Assembly (NCBI GenBank): GCA_019425655.1
Contig: NQWY01000005.1
Coordinates: forward strand, 1-64,000
Length of the DNA: 64,000 nt
Reading direction: 5' to 3'
Source of the DNA: Rhizophagus prolifer
Taxonomy: Eukaryota; Glomeromycota; Glomeromycetes; Glomerales; Glomeraceae
Shown piece by piece: positions 50,015 to 60,647 of this stretch. The stretch's first letter is position 1; every line of letters begins with the position of its first letter. Made by a program: the position numbers and the translations under genes. The notes beneath the pieces are model-generated. The model worked only from the letters and a program-made list of their open reading frames with translations, made no database searches and had not been told where the DNA came from.

Positions 50015-50539
50015 TTATTTAGCAGCTTCGATTGCTTTCAATACTTCAGCTTTAGCAACGTCAGCACCTTCCCAACCGCTGATTTTTACCCATTTGCCTG
50101 GTTCTAAATCTTTATAGTGGCTGAAGAAATGCTCAACTTGGCTAATCAACAACGGAGGAAGGTCTGTATATTCCTTCACGTCTTTATAGAGTGGAGATAA
50201 TTTCTCGTGTGGAACTGCGATTAATTTCGCATCGATACCACCGTCATCTTCCATGTTTAATTTACCAACTGGACGGCAACGAATTACAGAACCAGCAGCA
50301 ACAGGATGTGGAGTTACAACAAGTACGTCTAATGGGTCACCATCTTCAGACAAAGTATTTGGTACATAACCATAGTTTGCTGGATAGAACATTGCTGTGC
50401 CCATGAAACGGTCTACAAACAATGCATCAGAATCTTTGTCAATTTCATATTTAATTGGCGCTGCATTTGCAGGAATTTCAATGATGACATAGATGTCATT
50501 TGGTGCATCTTTACCTGCTGGGATATTGCTGTAACTCAT
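50015..50539 (-). CDS. ppa: inorganic pyrophosphatase
   Basis: Family I soluble pyrophosphatase, 174 residues, hexameric. The signature DGDPLDVLV holds the three metal-binding Asp, preceded by [12 protein letters not shown] and followed by '[19 protein letters not shown]'. Length matches E. coli Ppa. Single gene. Confidence 0.97.
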   Translation of the reverse strand: MSYSNIPAGKDAPNDIYVIIEIPANAAPIKYEIDKDSDALFVDRFMGTAMFYPANYGYVPNTLSEDGDPLDVLVVTPHPVAAGSVIRCRPVGKLNMEDDGGIDAKLIAVPHEKLSPLYKDVKEYTDLPPLLISQVEHFFSHYKDLEPGKWVKISGWEGADVAKAEVLKAIEAAK

Positions 50540-50666
50540 ATCAATACTCTTTCGTTATGAAGTCAGATGTAAAATCCACTCGATTATAACGTGGATATCA
50601 TCAAAATGATGCCGATTATACAATGCGCACACGCGAAAGTTGATATGAATGGTGACAGAATGACAC

Positions 50667-51077
50667 TCAAGTCAGCTTAATTGTCACGATCAATAAAAAT
50701 ATTGGACATAACAATGATAAAAACCAGACAATAGAACGTAAAGTTGCCCAATTACATAAATAACAGATGCCATAAATGACACGTAAAATAATATATGCCC
50801 AACCCAATCTCAAAATAAAGTATTCAGGCACCACCATATATTCAGCCATCAAAATAGCTGTTAAAAATAAAGGTAAACTTTCAAAACTGTTTTGTTGTAC
50901 CGCATTTGCCCGAGCAGCGATACCCTTTGTATTAGCAAGAAAATCTCTTGGGTTCTGATTATCGACGGGTTGAAAACCGCCTTTAAATTTTGCAATTACG
51001 GTAAATGCGTATGGCAGCAAACATGCCACTAAAATAATATAGATAATGCTGCTGATGCCGTGCATAGTGCCATCCAT
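50667..51077 (-). CDS. MAPEG-family membrane protein
   Basis: 136 residues with four hydrophobic helices and the MAPEG pattern 'RANAVQQNSFESLPLF' (residues about 56-71), the glutathione-binding region of eicosanoid/glutathione transferases of this family. Catalytic activity in bacteria is mostly untested. Start taken at ATG 51077, the GTG before it being less likely. Confidence 0.85.
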   Translation of the reverse strand: MDGTMHGISSIIYIILVACLLPYAFTVIAKFKGGFQPVDNQNPRDFLANTKGIAARANAVQQNSFESLPLFLTAILMAEYMVVPEYFILRLGWAYIILRVIYGICYLCNWATLRSIVWFLSLLCPIFLLIVTIKLT

Positions 51078-51171
51078 CACTGAAAATACTGTTGATCATG
51101 CTATCATAACTGATCGTTTTTACCTGAAATTTTATGCAATCGCATGTCATCACTGATTTATAGGGCTATGT

Positions 51172-51555
51172 ATGCAACAACCTGATCAAAAAGAATTGTT
51201 TGATGTCTTAGAAAAGCAAAAGAAGAATCAGCTTCAGGTAGACCTCATATTTAAAATTGTATTACCTATCGTCGCTTTTTTACTGAGTGTAATTTGTGCA
51301 AATTTAAATTGGCAATCGACACTGGGTACCTTTGTGATTTTAACGATTGCCTTTATTGCTGTAGGTATTAAAAGGCTTACCTTATGGCATTGGCTGATTG
51401 TAATTAGCTTATATTGCCTCGCAGATAATTACTTGAGTTATGGTCAGCTTGATTTAACTCACCTACGTTTACAACTTGGCACTATGCTTGTTTTTGTAGG
51501 TATGGTTGGAATCGGCCGCCCTTATATAGACCGCTGGTTTATGAAAAACCGTTAA
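51172..51555 (+). CDS. hypothetical inner membrane protein
   Basis: 127 residues, no family recognised. A polar N-terminus (MQQPDQKELFDVLEKQKKNQLQ) is followed by three or four membrane helices (about 25-45, 49-65, 68-85, 100-117). Ends in a basic tail (RWFMKNR). Transcribed divergently from the MAPEG gene and convergent with fadD. Confidence 0.75.
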   Translation: MQQPDQKELFDVLEKQKKNQLQVDLIFKIVLPIVAFLLSVICANLNWQSTLGTFVILTIAFIAVGIKRLTLWHWLIVISLYCLADNYLSYGQLDLTHLRLQLGTMLVFVGMVGIGRPYIDRWFMKNR

Positions 51556-51558
51556 TAA

Positions 51559-51587
51559 TAAAAAAGCGCCATAGGGCGCTTTTTTAT
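51559..51587. terminator. bidirectional terminator
   Basis: AAAAAAGCGCC / GGCGCTTTTTT dyad between the hypothetical membrane gene (+) and fadD (-). Confidence 0.92.
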
Positions 51588-51597
51588 TATTCAAGAA

Positions 51598-53277
51598 TTA
51601 TGCAGGCTTACGTAGATCTTTACGTAAAATTTTACCTACATTTGATTTTGGTAGTTCATCCATAAACTCAACATAACGAGGGCGTTTGTAGCCTGTTAAG
51701 TTTTCTTTAGCAAAGTTCAAAACTTCTTCAGTCGTTAAGCTTGGATCTTTTTTCACAATAAAGAGTTTTGGCACTTCACCTGATTTTTCATCTGGAACAC
51801 CAATGGCTGCAACTTCCAATACTTTTGGATGTTTAGCAATAACTTCTTCGATTTCACTCGGGTAAACGTTAAAGCCAGAAACCAAAATCATATCTTTTTT
51901 ACGGTCTACAATTTTTGTATATCCACGGCTGTCCATTACACCAATGTCACCAGTACGGAAGAATCCATCGGCTGTCATCACTTTAGCGGTCTCATCCGGA
52001 CGGTTCCAATAACCTTTCATGACCTGAGGACCACGGATTGAGATTTCGCCTTGTTCACCTAAAGGTACTTCTTTTCCATCATCATCCAAAATTGCAACAT
52101 CGGTTAACGGTAATGGAATACCAATCGTACCGCTAAATTCAGTCGATGTCGGTGGATTCGCAGTTGCTACTGGCGAAGTTTCTGATAAACCATAACCTTC
52201 GATAATGGTTGTACCCGTAATTTTCTTCCAAGCTTCTGCTGTAGAAGGTAAAACTGCCATACCACCGCCCATCGCCATTTTTAAATTGCTATGGTCGAGT
52301 TGCTTAAACTCTTCATTATTTACTAAAGCATTAAATAATGTATTTACTGCTGGGAAAAATGATGGTTGATATTTGCGCAATTCATTAATTACGGCAGGTA
52401 AATCACGAGGGTTTGGAATTAAGATATTTGCCTGTCCTTTGTACATACCGTACATCGCACAAACCATGAATGCAAAAATATGATAAAGCGGTAATGCGCA
52501 AACAATACGGTCGCCTTTCGCCCCATCATTTGCACCAAATTTACTTTGGAAAATACCATCACACTGTAAAAGGTTAGCAACCAAATTACGGTGAGTCAGC
52601 TCAGCACCCTTTGAAACGCCCGTTGTACCACCCGTATATTGAAGCACGGCTGTATCGCTTAAAGTTAAATTCGGACGTTTGTAATTGCTTGGATTTTCTT
52701 TATTTAATGCGCTATTAAATTTAACATGGCCCGGAATGTTCCAAGCTGGAATTTGTTTACGCACTTTACGCAAAACAAAATTGACTAAAGTACCCTTAAG
52801 TGTACCCAACATGTCTCCAACAGAAGCAACTACAACATGCTTGACTGGAGTTTTACCTAAAATACTTTGGTAAACGCTTGCAAAGTTCTCGATAATGACA
52901 AGAACTTCAGCACCTGAGTCATTTAACTGATGCTCAAGCTCACGTGCAGTATATAGCGGGTTAACATTCACTAAAATTAAACCAGCACGGAAAACCGCCA
53001 AAGCCACTACAGGATACTGCAATACGTTTGGCATCATCACTGCCACGCGAGTTCCTTTTGCTAACCCCAAATTTTGCAAATAGGTCGCGAATTTACGGCT
53101 TGCAAGCTCCAACTCGTTAAATGACATGGCTTTATCCATAAAGATAAAGGCATCACGAGAACCAAATTTCTGGAAATTACGCTCAAAAATATCAACAATT
53201 GAGGTATTTTCTGCAGGCAATGCTACTGTTTCTGGTATCCCTGTCTTTTGGTATTCTGCAAACCAAATCTTTTCCAT
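51598..53277 (-). CDS. fadD: long-chain fatty acid--CoA ligase
   Basis: Membrane-associated acyl-CoA synthetase, 559 residues, first step of fatty acid degradation. AMP-binding motifs: YTGGTTGVSKGA (about 213-224), 'EGYGLSETSPV', 'GYWNRPDETAKVM..DGFFRTGDIG', the FACS signature region and the C-terminal catalytic Lys in PKSNVGKILRKDL. Single gene; no repressor site was assigned in its upstream region. Confidence 0.95.
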   Translation of the reverse strand: MEKIWFAEYQKTGIPETVALPAENTSIVDIFERNFQKFGSRDAFIFMDKAMSFNELELASRKFATYLQNLGLAKGTRVAVMMPNVLQYPVVALAVFRAGLILVNVNPLYTARELEHQLNDSGAEVLVIIENFASVYQSILGKTPVKHVVVASVGDMLGTLKGTLVNFVLRKVRKQIPAWNIPGHVKFNSALNKENPSNYKRPNLTLSDTAVLQYTGGTTGVSKGAELTHRNLVANLLQCDGIFQSKFGANDGAKGDRIVCALPLYHIFAFMVCAMYGMYKGQANILIPNPRDLPAVINELRKYQPSFFPAVNTLFNALVNNEEFKQLDHSNLKMAMGGGMAVLPSTAEAWKKITGTTIIEGYGLSETSPVATANPPTSTEFSGTIGIPLPLTDVAILDDDGKEVPLGEQGEISIRGPQVMKGYWNRPDETAKVMTADGFFRTGDIGVMDSRGYTKIVDRKKDMILVSGFNVYPSEIEEVIAKHPKVLEVAAIGVPDEKSGEVPKLFIVKKDPSLTTEEVLNFAKENLTGYKRPRYVEFMDELPKSNVGKILRKDLRKPA

Positions 53278-53420
53278 AATGCCATTATCTCCGATTCGTA
53301 ATCCTTAGTAATAACTGTTATTCAATGCCCCAGCTATTCTTTAGCTTCTTGGTGCCAGAACATATTTAAAACTTATTGGCACATTCATGACACTTTCGAA
53401 CAAGATTATGAGACAGAAGT

Positions 53421-53538
53421 TTTGACAATTTGTCCCTGTCAAATTTTTTGCATGGAGTACAAATTACGTACTCCAAATTGCTGCCCTTTTAATCATTATT
53501 CAATACCAACAAGTTCAGTTCATTGCTTGAACTTGTTG
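53421..53538. other. cluster of three inverted repeats between fadD and parC
   Basis: In the 297-base gap three separate dyads follow each other: TTTGACA / TGTCAAA with a T-tract on the + strand (53421-53449), perfect TGGAGTAC / GTACTCCA (53453-53475) and perfect CAACAAGTTCA / TGAACTTGTTG (53507-53538). The first looks like a + strand terminator although no + strand gene precedes it; the last may mark the parC 3' end but lacks a T-tract. The rest of the gap (53278-53420) should hold the fadD promoter; none is clear. Confidence 0.6.
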
Positions 53539-53574
53539 CCATATATAGCGTATTTATGTTGCCAGACGCTAGCT

Positions 53575-55794
53575 TTATCTCTGAATCAACAGTTTATTTG
53601 CTTTTTGATATCCACGTGGTAAGAGCTGACCTTTCGAAGCACGTTTACCCATGTATTTTTGTAGATCATCACCTTTTAATTTCAGATGTTGTTGACCTGC
53701 AACCACCTGAATTATTTCATCTAGGTTCAAGGTTGTCATGAATAAAATCTGCTCTTTAGCTTCAAGTTGTATCAACTTATTACCTTTACCTTTATTTAAA
53801 TTTGGTAATTCTGCCAAATCTAAAATTAATAAACGCCCTGCAGAGCTGAGCACAGCCAAATGTGTCATGTTTTGTGCAGAGATAAGCGGTAAAGCTTTTG
53901 CCTTATCAGGCACTGTTAAGAATGTCTTACCAGCTTTGGCATTTGTATCTAACTGTTTAACTTGAGTTTTAAAACCATAACCCGCTGAACTTGCAGCAAT
54001 TAGTTCAGATTCATCATCATCTAAATAAGCCTGAATAAACGCTACCCCACTTGCTGGAGATAGTTTCGAACTTAATGGATCACCTAAGCCTCTGGCTGAA
54101 GGTAAGCTACTAATTGGTAAAGCATAACTACGCCCTGTTTCATCAAGGAAGTAAACTCGTTGATTGGTTTTACCTACTGCATGGCTTAAATATTGATCCC
54201 CTGCACGGTAATTTAGGTTTTCAGCATCAACATCTGCGCCTTTTGCTGCACGAACCCAACCCGCTTCTGATAAAACGACTGTTACCGCTTCAGCTGGCAT
54301 TAAATCTTGTTCTTTAATTTGAACAGCTTCAGCACGTGCAACAATTGGAGAACGGCGTTCGTCACCAAACTTTTTCGCGTCCTCTTTTAGTTCGCCAATA
54401 ATCAGATTTTTCAAAGACTCAGGATTTTCCAATTGTTCACGAATAATGGCAGCTTTTGCAGCGAGCTCATCTTGCTCGTGACGGATTTCCATCTCTTCAA
54501 GCTTTGCCAAATGTCGTAATTTCAGCTCTAAAATCGCTTCTGCTTGTATTTCATCAATATTGAAATGTTCCATCAATACTGGCTTAGGCTGATCTTCTTC
54601 ACGAATAATACGAATCACTGTATCAATATCAAGATAAGCAATTAACAAACCCGCCAAAATATGCAGGCGCTTTTCAATACGATTTAAATGATATTGTAAA
54701 CGGCGAGTTACCGTTTTTTTACGGATTTCGATCCATTCAAGCAAGATACGGCGAATCGATTTAACTTGAGGACGACCATCCTCACCAATCATGTTCAAAT
54801 TAACACGATAGCTTGACTCTAAATCGGTGGTCGCAAATAAATGGCTCATCACTGCTTCCGCATCAATACGGTTAGAACGCAGCACAATCACCAGTCGTGT
54901 TGGGTTTTCATGATCAGACTCATCACGTATGTCCACCACCAATGGTAGCTTTTTAGCCTGCATCTGATCGGCAATTTGAGTAATCACTTTAGAGCCAGAT
55001 ACTTGATACGGTAACTCAGTAATCACGATTTCATGCTTTTCAACGGTATAAACCGCACGCATGCGATAACTACCACGACCAGTGGTCTGGATTTTAAGCA
55101 ACTCTTCTGGCGGAGTAATAATTTCAGCTTTGGTTGGTAAGTCTGGAGCCGGAATATATTCAGCTAATTTCTCATCTGAAGTTTGTGGGTTACGAATTAA
55201 GGCAATCGTTCCTTTAATCACTTCACGTAAATTATGCGGAGGAATATCGGTTGCCATACCTACAGCAATACCGGTTGTACCATTGAGTAGAATATTCGGA
55301 ATACGCGCTGGCAATGTAATAGGTTCTTTTAATGAACCATCAAAGTTATCTTGCCATTCAGTTGTGCCCTGACCTAACTCATTTAACAATAGCTCACTGT
55401 AAGCCGAAAGCTTGGCTTCTGTATAACGCATTGCAGCAAATGACTTAGGATCATCTGGTGCTCCCCAGTTACCTTGACCTTCAATTAAGGGATAACGATA
55501 ACTAAAAGGCTGAGCCATTAAGACCATGGCTTCATAACAAGCCGAGTCACCATGTGGATGGTATTTACCAAGTACATCACCCACAGTACGCGCTGATTTT
55601 TTAGGCTTACCACTATTTTTTAAGCCTAGTTCGCTCATCGCATAGACAATACGGCGCTGTACAGGCTTTAAGCCATCACTGATATGCGGCAATGCACGGT
55701 CCATAATGACGTACATGGCATAATTCAAGTAAGCCTGTTCAGTAAATTCGGCTACAGAGCGGTTTTCTGTCGCATGATGCGCAAGGCTGGTCAT
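53575..55794 (-). CDS. parC: DNA topoisomerase IV subunit A
   Basis: Decatenates daughter chromosomes with ParE. 739 residues from ATG 55794 (a TTG six codons earlier is not used, and this start gives the published residue numbering). Winged-helix/CAP domain with the quinolone-determining region [12 protein letters not shown] (79-90), catalytic Tyr in [10 protein letters not shown], tower and coiled coil, then the C-terminal beta-pinwheel. Ser84 and Glu88 are both the susceptible residues. parE is not adjacent. Confidence 0.96.
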   Translation of the reverse strand: MTSLAHHATENRSVAEFTEQAYLNYAMYVIMDRALPHISDGLKPVQRRIVYAMSELGLKNSGKPKKSARTVGDVLGKYHPHGDSACYEAMVLMAQPFSYRYPLIEGQGNWGAPDDPKSFAAMRYTEAKLSAYSELLLNELGQGTTEWQDNFDGSLKEPITLPARIPNILLNGTTGIAVGMATDIPPHNLREVIKGTIALIRNPQTSDEKLAEYIPAPDLPTKAEIITPPEELLKIQTTGRGSYRMRAVYTVEKHEIVITELPYQVSGSKVITQIADQMQAKKLPLVVDIRDESDHENPTRLVIVLRSNRIDAEAVMSHLFATTDLESSYRVNLNMIGEDGRPQVKSIRRILLEWIEIRKKTVTRRLQYHLNRIEKRLHILAGLLIAYLDIDTVIRIIREEDQPKPVLMEHFNIDEIQAEAILELKLRHLAKLEEMEIRHEQDELAAKAAIIREQLENPESLKNLIIGELKEDAKKFGDERRSPIVARAEAVQIKEQDLMPAEAVTVVLSEAGWVRAAKGADVDAENLNYRAGDQYLSHAVGKTNQRVYFLDETGRSYALPISSLPSARGLGDPLSSKLSPASGVAFIQAYLDDDESELIAASSAGYGFKTQVKQLDTNAKAGKTFLTVPDKAKALPLISAQNMTHLAVLSSAGRLLILDLAELPNLNKGKGNKLIQLEAKEQILFMTTLNLDEIIQVVAGQQHLKLKGDDLQKYMGKRASKGQLLPRGYQKANKLLIQR

Positions 55795-55947
55795 AGTCAG
55801 CTTATCTTCCAAATCAGTCGTTATTTTAAGTGTGTATTATGCTAAGTGGGCTATGTTACAGACACAAGAGGGACTCTGTCACCTGAGCGTCAAATTATGT
55901 CTTATCTCTCTATATTTTTAGTTACTTGCTATAAAGTTAGGCAAAAA

Positions 55948-57267
55948 CTATAGCCCGATCGACTCTAATCTTTTACCTTGAGTCTCTTCACCTAATATCA
56001 AAATAACCAATGCCACAGCAAGTAAAACGACAGTAAACATCATAAAAACGTGATTAAACCCGTTTTTAGTGACCATCATATGAGTCACGACGATTGGCGC
56101 TACAATGCCACCAATACGCCCCATTGCCGATGCCCAACCCGAACCAAAGGCACGAATGTTGGCCGGATATTGTTCTGGTGTATAGGTATATAACACTCCC
56201 CATGCACCCAAATTAAAGAATGACATGAGACAACCCCAAAACATAATGCTATTTACGCTGTCGGCTTGTCCAAAGAAATATGCAGATAAGGCACAAAAAC
56301 CGATAAATGCCGCGAGTGTAATTTTTCGACCTAAGCGTTCAACAAACCAAGCAGCCGCTAAGTAGCCAGGTAGTTGCGCCAAAATCATAAGCAATACATA
56401 TTCAAATGATTTAACAACATCGTAGCCTTGTTTCACCAATAGACTTGGTAACCAAGTAAAGATCCCGTAATAGGAATACACAATTCCAAACCAAATCAGC
56501 CAGAGCATTAAACTTCTACGAGCAAATTGACCACTCCAGAGCTGTTTAAATGAAACTTTTTGTCGCATCGCCACAGGTACGACTTCAATATGGTGAACTA
56601 TTTGCACGCATGCTTCAGCTTCTAGTTTTTGTACCAGTGCATGCGCCTCTTCAATACGTCCACGGTTAATCAGGTAAGGTATCGACTCAGGGACTTTTTT
56701 CCAAATCACTAAAATATAAAGAAGGGGTAGGCCGCCCATAAGAAAGGCTATATGCCAGCCAAATTTAGGAATAATAAAATAAGAAATGAGCGCTGCGACT
56801 AACCAGCCTAATCCCCAAAAACTTTCAAGCAGAACAATAAATCGGCCACGAACATGAGCAGGAACATATTCACTGACCAGTGTGACTGCTACAGGTAACT
56901 GACCACCTAGTCCAAGACCAACAATAAACCGAAAAATTAATAGCCACTTTAGATCAGGAGCAAAAGCACATAAAGCTGTAGCAATACTATAAATGGCCAT
57001 CGTAATCGCAAATACCGTTTTCCGGCCAAAACGATCTGCCAAGGCACCAGAACAAACTGCACCAATAGCCATGCCTACAAAGCCAATACTGACAATCCAA
57101 CCGCTTTCAGCTGGTGTTAATGACCAGTCTTTAACAAGCGTTGTCATAATAAAAGCAATAATGCCGGTATCCATCGCATCAAACATCCACCCCAACCCTA
57201 CTACCCATAAAAGCGTGTAGTGAAATTTGCCGATTGGGAGATTTTGTATACGTGAAACCAGATCCAT
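55948..57267 (-). CDS. MFS transporter, NiaP/metabolite:H+ symporter type
   Basis: 439 residues, 12 membrane helices, with duplicated loop motifs GALADRFGRKTVF (helix 2-3) and 'ERLGRKITLAAF' (helix 8-9) and the sugar-porter-like 'VPESIPYLINRGRIEEA' after helix 6. The N-terminus 'GWMFDAMDTGIIAFIM' recalls NiaP (nicotinate) and aromatic acid carriers. No pathway genes adjoin it, so the substrate stays open. Confidence 0.88.
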   Translation of the reverse strand: MDLVSRIQNLPIGKFHYTLLWVVGLGWMFDAMDTGIIAFIMTTLVKDWSLTPAESGWIVSIGFVGMAIGAVCSGALADRFGRKTVFAITMAIYSIATALCAFAPDLKWLLIFRFIVGLGLGGQLPVAVTLVSEYVPAHVRGRFIVLLESFWGLGWLVAALISYFIIPKFGWHIAFLMGGLPLLYILVIWKKVPESIPYLINRGRIEEAHALVQKLEAEACVQIVHHIEVVPVAMRQKVSFKQLWSGQFARRSLMLWLIWFGIVYSYYGIFTWLPSLLVKQGYDVVKSFEYVLLMILAQLPGYLAAAWFVERLGRKITLAAFIGFCALSAYFFGQADSVNSIMFWGCLMSFFNLGAWGVLYTYTPEQYPANIRAFGSGWASAMGRIGGIVAPIVVTHMMVTKNGFNHVFMMFTVVLLAVALVILILGEETQGKRLESIGL

Positions 57268-57349
57268 AGGATTAACTCTACTGGAAAGATTAAGTGAGCA
57301 AGACCATATATAGAATTGTTATATCATGCCCACATCAAGTTCTGAATGA

Positions 57350-57994
57350 TTAATGTTCGTCGGTAGAAGAAGCCGACTCTGCATCATCATCTTTATAAAT
57401 AAATTTAGGCATTTCCAAACCAAAATAAATGGCAATCAAACGTAAGGTAAAGCCGAAAATTAGGGTCGAAATAACAGTTAACTCTAGACTTAATCCTATA
57501 TCCTGACAGATCCAATAACAGATCACTGCCACAAAAGAAATACTCGCGTAAAGTTCACGGCGGAAAACAAATGGCACATCGTTACATAAAATATCACGTA
57601 AAATACCACCTGAAACTCCAGTCAAAACACCTGCTACGGCTGAAACGACAAAGCCATGCCCCATTTGTAAGGCAATCTGACAACCAATAATGGTAAAGCC
57701 AATCAAACCTAAAGCATCAAGTACCAAGAAAATGTTATGTAAATGGCGCATCCATTTAGCAATAATTATGGTAACAAAGGCAGCGCAACACGTTAAAACT
57801 AAATATTCAGGATGCTTCACCCACGTTAAAGGATAGTGCCCAAGTAGTACATCACGGACAGAACCACCACCTAAGGCCGTTACACAGGCAATCAGTACGA
57901 CACCGAACCAGTCCATACTCCGTCGCCCAGCAGACAATGCTCCAGTCATAGCTTCGGCAGTAATCGCAATAATATAAATAACGGTGAGTAACAT
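57350..57994 (-). CDS. TRIC-type cation channel family protein (UPF0126)
   Basis: 214 residues with seven membrane helices and two Gly-rich repeats: 'GGGSVRDVLLGHYPLTWV' and 'GVSGGILRDILCNDVPFVF', the duplicated signature of UPF0126/TRIC proteins, which form trimeric cation channels. Acidic C-terminal tail (DDDAESASSTDEH). GGAAAGG precedes the ATG. Confidence 0.9.
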   Translation of the reverse strand: MLLTVIYIIAITAEAMTGALSAGRRSMDWFGVVLIACVTALGGGSVRDVLLGHYPLTWVKHPEYLVLTCCAAFVTIIIAKWMRHLHNIFLVLDALGLIGFTIIGCQIALQMGHGFVVSAVAGVLTGVSGGILRDILCNDVPFVFRRELYASISFVAVICYWICQDIGLSLELTVISTLIFGFTLRLIAIYFGLEMPKFIYKDDDAESASSTDEH

Positions 57995-58039
57995 TGCCCT
58001 TTCCTTCAGGCCAAACGGTGGGCGTATTTTAAGATAAAC

Positions 58040-58507
58040 TTATAGGAATTGTGCACAGCATTGTTTAAATTTTTTTCCTGAACCGCAGATACAAGGCTGT
58101 TTCATAGTGACTTGCATATCGACCGTTGGATCAAGGAAAAACCATTGCTGCTGGTGATACACAAAATGTGAAACTTCATGGTGGATTTGAGCACTTTTTC
58201 CATCATGATAATGAGCCTTGAACTCCACCTGTGCATGAGTCTTATCCAACTTTTCTTTGGCTTGGATGACTTCCAAACCCAACCATTGATTTTGTTTACT
58301 CCAGTCACGGATTGCCTCTTTATCAAGAGCAGATTGCTGTCCTAGTGCTGTGGTTTGAACAATATAATCAATTTGTTGTAATGCAAAAGCACTATAGCGG
58401 GAACGCATAAGCTGCTCCGCTGTCAGGGCTTTTGCTGTACCTAAATATAAAGGCTCACAACATTCTGCATAACTGCCCTTTCCGCATGGACAAATTTGTT
58501 CTGTCAT
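58040..58507 (-). CDS. YchJ-like protein with two SEC-C zinc motifs
   Basis: 155 residues: N-terminal SEC-C motif CPCGKGSYAECC (6-17), a central NTF2-like domain (about 30-135, starting 'MRSRYSAFALQQIDYI') and a second C-terminal SEC-C CICGSGKKFKQCC (about 138-150). Matches E. coli YchJ in architecture and length. Biochemical function unknown; SEC-C modules bind zinc and often nucleic acid or protein. Confidence 0.9.
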   Translation of the reverse strand: MTEQICPCGKGSYAECCEPLYLGTAKALTAEQLMRSRYSAFALQQIDYIVQTTALGQQSALDKEAIRDWSKQNQWLGLEVIQAKEKLDKTHAQVEFKAHYHDGKSAQIHHEVSHFVYHQQQWFFLDPTVDMQVTMKQPCICGSGKKFKQCCAQFL

Positions 58508-58548
58508 TAAGTTTCTCAGAAAAAAGATTTACCAAATTTTGGCTAGAT

Positions 58549-58644
58549 GGACGGCGACATGGATGTCGCCTGTTGGTCAGGGGTTACAGGGATGTACCCT
58601 CTGACCAACAAAGATTTTTGTTACTTTTCATCTTTGAAAAGTAA
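58549..58644. repeat. REP-like cluster of three palindromes
   Basis: GGCGACAT-gg-ATGTCGCC (58553-58570), then GTTGGTCAG...CTGACCAAC (58572-58609), whose inner part GGGTTACA / TGTACCC extends the stem to about 16 bp, then ACTTTTCA-tctt-TGAAAAGT (58623-58642). Compact stacking of palindromes in a gene-free gap is the form of extragenic palindromic repeats. No second copy was noticed in this window. Confidence 0.6.
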
Positions 58645-58728
58645 GGAGGTTTGCCTAATCAAACTTAATCGAGTCTAAATCACCTTATGAGGCTGTATGG
58701 CAAAATAACTCTTTAATTGTATTAAAAA

Positions 58729-60321
58729 TTAATCTTTTGATTCATCTTGTTCGATAGAAACAATATGAACTTTCTCGATCTTGTGACCTTCCATAGTTAC
58801 AACTTCAAAGCGATAACCATCCGCTTCCACAGTTTCACCATTTTCAGGTAAACGACCTAAATGGAATAACAAATAACCCGATAAAGTAGAATATTGTTCA
58901 CTTTCATCTACCAAGTCACGACCAAGTAAAAGAGATACGTGGCGAATGTCGGTTGAACCTTCAAGTATTAAAGAACCATCTTCTAAGCTTTCAGCTGCCG
59001 CATCTAGTTCGTCTTCATCAGGGAACTCACCTGCAATAGCTTCTAAAATATCAATTGGTGTCGCAATACCTTCAATTGAACCATATTCATTTAGAACAAT
59101 GGCCATTTGCAAAGGAGCCTGACGTAATTGTTCCATCACCATAAGCACTTGAGCATTTTCATGCACAATAACTGGTTCACGTAAGTGCTTTTGGAAATCG
59201 ACAACACCCGTTTCAATAAAGTTATTTAAAACTTTATGCGTAAGCGCGATACCTTCAATATTATCAAGTTCACCACGAGCAACAATTAAACGTGAATGTG
59301 TCATCGACATTAAACGTTCTTTCAAAACTTCCGGTTCATCGTCTAAATCAATCCATTCAAGTTCAGGTCGTGGAGTCATCACCGACTTTACTGGACGTTC
59401 AGATAATCCAAGTACACCTTGTACAAGCACACTGTGGTAAACACCGTTTTCTTCGTCAAAAACTTCATCGGCAAAAGCTTGTGTAGCCAATACATCTTCG
59501 TTATCAGCCGTTTGGGCATCGGAAGTAGAACTGCTATTTTTACTGCCTAACATACGTAAAACTGCAGATGCTGTGCGATAACGTAAATCTGTAGTAGTGA
59601 CTAGCTTTTCTTGATTGCGGCGCATGGTTTGGTTGATCATTTCGACTAAAATCGAGAAACCAATCGCAGCATATAAGTAACCCTTCGGAATATGGAAACC
59701 AAAACCTTCCACCACCAAAGAGAAACCAATCATCATTAAGAAGCCAAGACACAGAATAACGACTGTTGGGTGCTTATTTACAAAGTCCATGAGTGGTCTC
59801 GAAGCCCACAACATGATACCCACAGCAATCACAACAGCAACCATCATCACTGACAGCTCTTTGACCATACCCACCGCAGTAATTACGCTGTCTAATGAGA
59901 ATACGGCATCAAGCACAACAATCTGGACAATAACCATCCAGAACGCGGCATGGACTGGATTATCTTCTTTATGAAGCTGTTTACCTTCCATTCGCTCATG
60001 CAATTCCATGGTGCCTTTAAATAACAAGAACACACCACCGAATAATAAAATCAAATCACGACCAGAAAATGGATGATCAAAAATATGGAAAAGCGGTTGA
60101 GTGAGTGTCACAACCCAAGCAATTGAAGCCAAGAGGACAAGACGCATTCCCAAAGCGAGTATTAAACCCACTATACGTGCCTTAGTACGTTGTTCTGGCG
60201 GTAATTTTTCAGCCAAAATAGCAATAAAGACGAGGTTATCGATCCCTAGTACGATTTCAAGAACAATTAATGTAGCTAAGCCTACCCAAGCAGACGGATC
60301 AGACATCCATTCAAAGATCAT
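58729..60321 (-). CDS. TerC-family membrane protein with CBS and CorC/HlyC domains
   Basis: 530 residues: an N-terminal TerC integral membrane domain of about seven helices (1-230, '[20 protein letters not shown]' and '[15 protein letters not shown]' with conserved membrane Asp residues), two CBS domains (about 300-430) and a C-terminal CorC_HlyC domain (about 445-525). Related to YegH/YoaE of E. coli. TerC proteins have been linked to metal (manganese) export, and CBS/CorC parts to nucleotide sensing; the exact ion is not shown here. No yybP-type riboswitch was seen upstream. Confidence 0.9.
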   Translation of the reverse strand: MIFEWMSDPSAWVGLATLIVLEIVLGIDNLVFIAILAEKLPPEQRTKARIVGLILALGMRLVLLASIAWVVTLTQPLFHIFDHPFSGRDLILLFGGVFLLFKGTMELHERMEGKQLHKEDNPVHAAFWMVIVQIVVLDAVFSLDSVITAVGMVKELSVMMVAVVIAVGIMLWASRPLMDFVNKHPTVVILCLGFLMMIGFSLVVEGFGFHIPKGYLYAAIGFSILVEMINQTMRRNQEKLVTTTDLRYRTASAVLRMLGSKNSSSTSDAQTADNEDVLATQAFADEVFDEENGVYHSVLVQGVLGLSERPVKSVMTPRPELEWIDLDDEPEVLKERLMSMTHSRLIVARGELDNIEGIALTHKVLNNFIETGVVDFQKHLREPVIVHENAQVLMVMEQLRQAPLQMAIVLNEYGSIEGIATPIDILEAIAGEFPDEDELDAAAESLEDGSLILEGSTDIRHVSLLLGRDLVDESEQYSTLSGYLLFHLGRLPENGETVEADGYRFEVVTMEGHKIEKVHIVSIEQDESKD

Positions 60322-60647
60322 TGATCCTGCTCCTGTGCTGGGTGGATTTTATCTTTATTGGGCAACGCAACAGGCGTACCTAGACAAAGGGGGAATAATG
60401 TTTTTTTAGGACAAGAAATTAAAACGGAGCGACTACAACCACTACCCATATTTGTTCATATGTTGTTAAACGAATTTTCAGTATAGGCAAGATTTAACAT
60501 AAATTCATCATTTTTATTTGATCATTATATGTATTCACCAAACCCATACAAAACATGGGTCTTTCCTATAAAACTGCTTATAAAGTTGTCATATTTTTTG
60601 CTTAGTGTAGACAAGAAATATGAACGTGATAAGGTGAAAATAAAGCA
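60322..60647. other. divergent intergenic region terC / LOG gene
   Basis: 326 bases carrying both promoters. CAGGAGCAGG is the ribosome-binding site of the TerC gene. There is a small dyad ACCCA / TGGGT at about 60543-60561. I searched for a manganese yybP-ykoY leader, common before terC genes, and did not recognise one. No small gene is convincing. Confidence 0.55.

Noticed and set aside
51478-51500. TGGCAC-N5-TTG match inside the hypothetical membrane gene
   Set aside because: Lacks the GC at -12 and lies within a coding region.
53340-53400. TGGCAC motifs near fadD as a sigma-54 promoter
   Set aside because: Spacing to the nearest GC is off by one on the minus strand, and the + strand copy lacks the -12 element.
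58432-58644. 70-residue frame across the palindrome cluster
   Set aside because: It mostly translates the repeat and antisense ychJ sequence, with no start signals.
60322-60450. yybP-ykoY manganese riboswitch before the TerC-family gene
   Set aside because: I looked for the conserved paired loops and did not find them.
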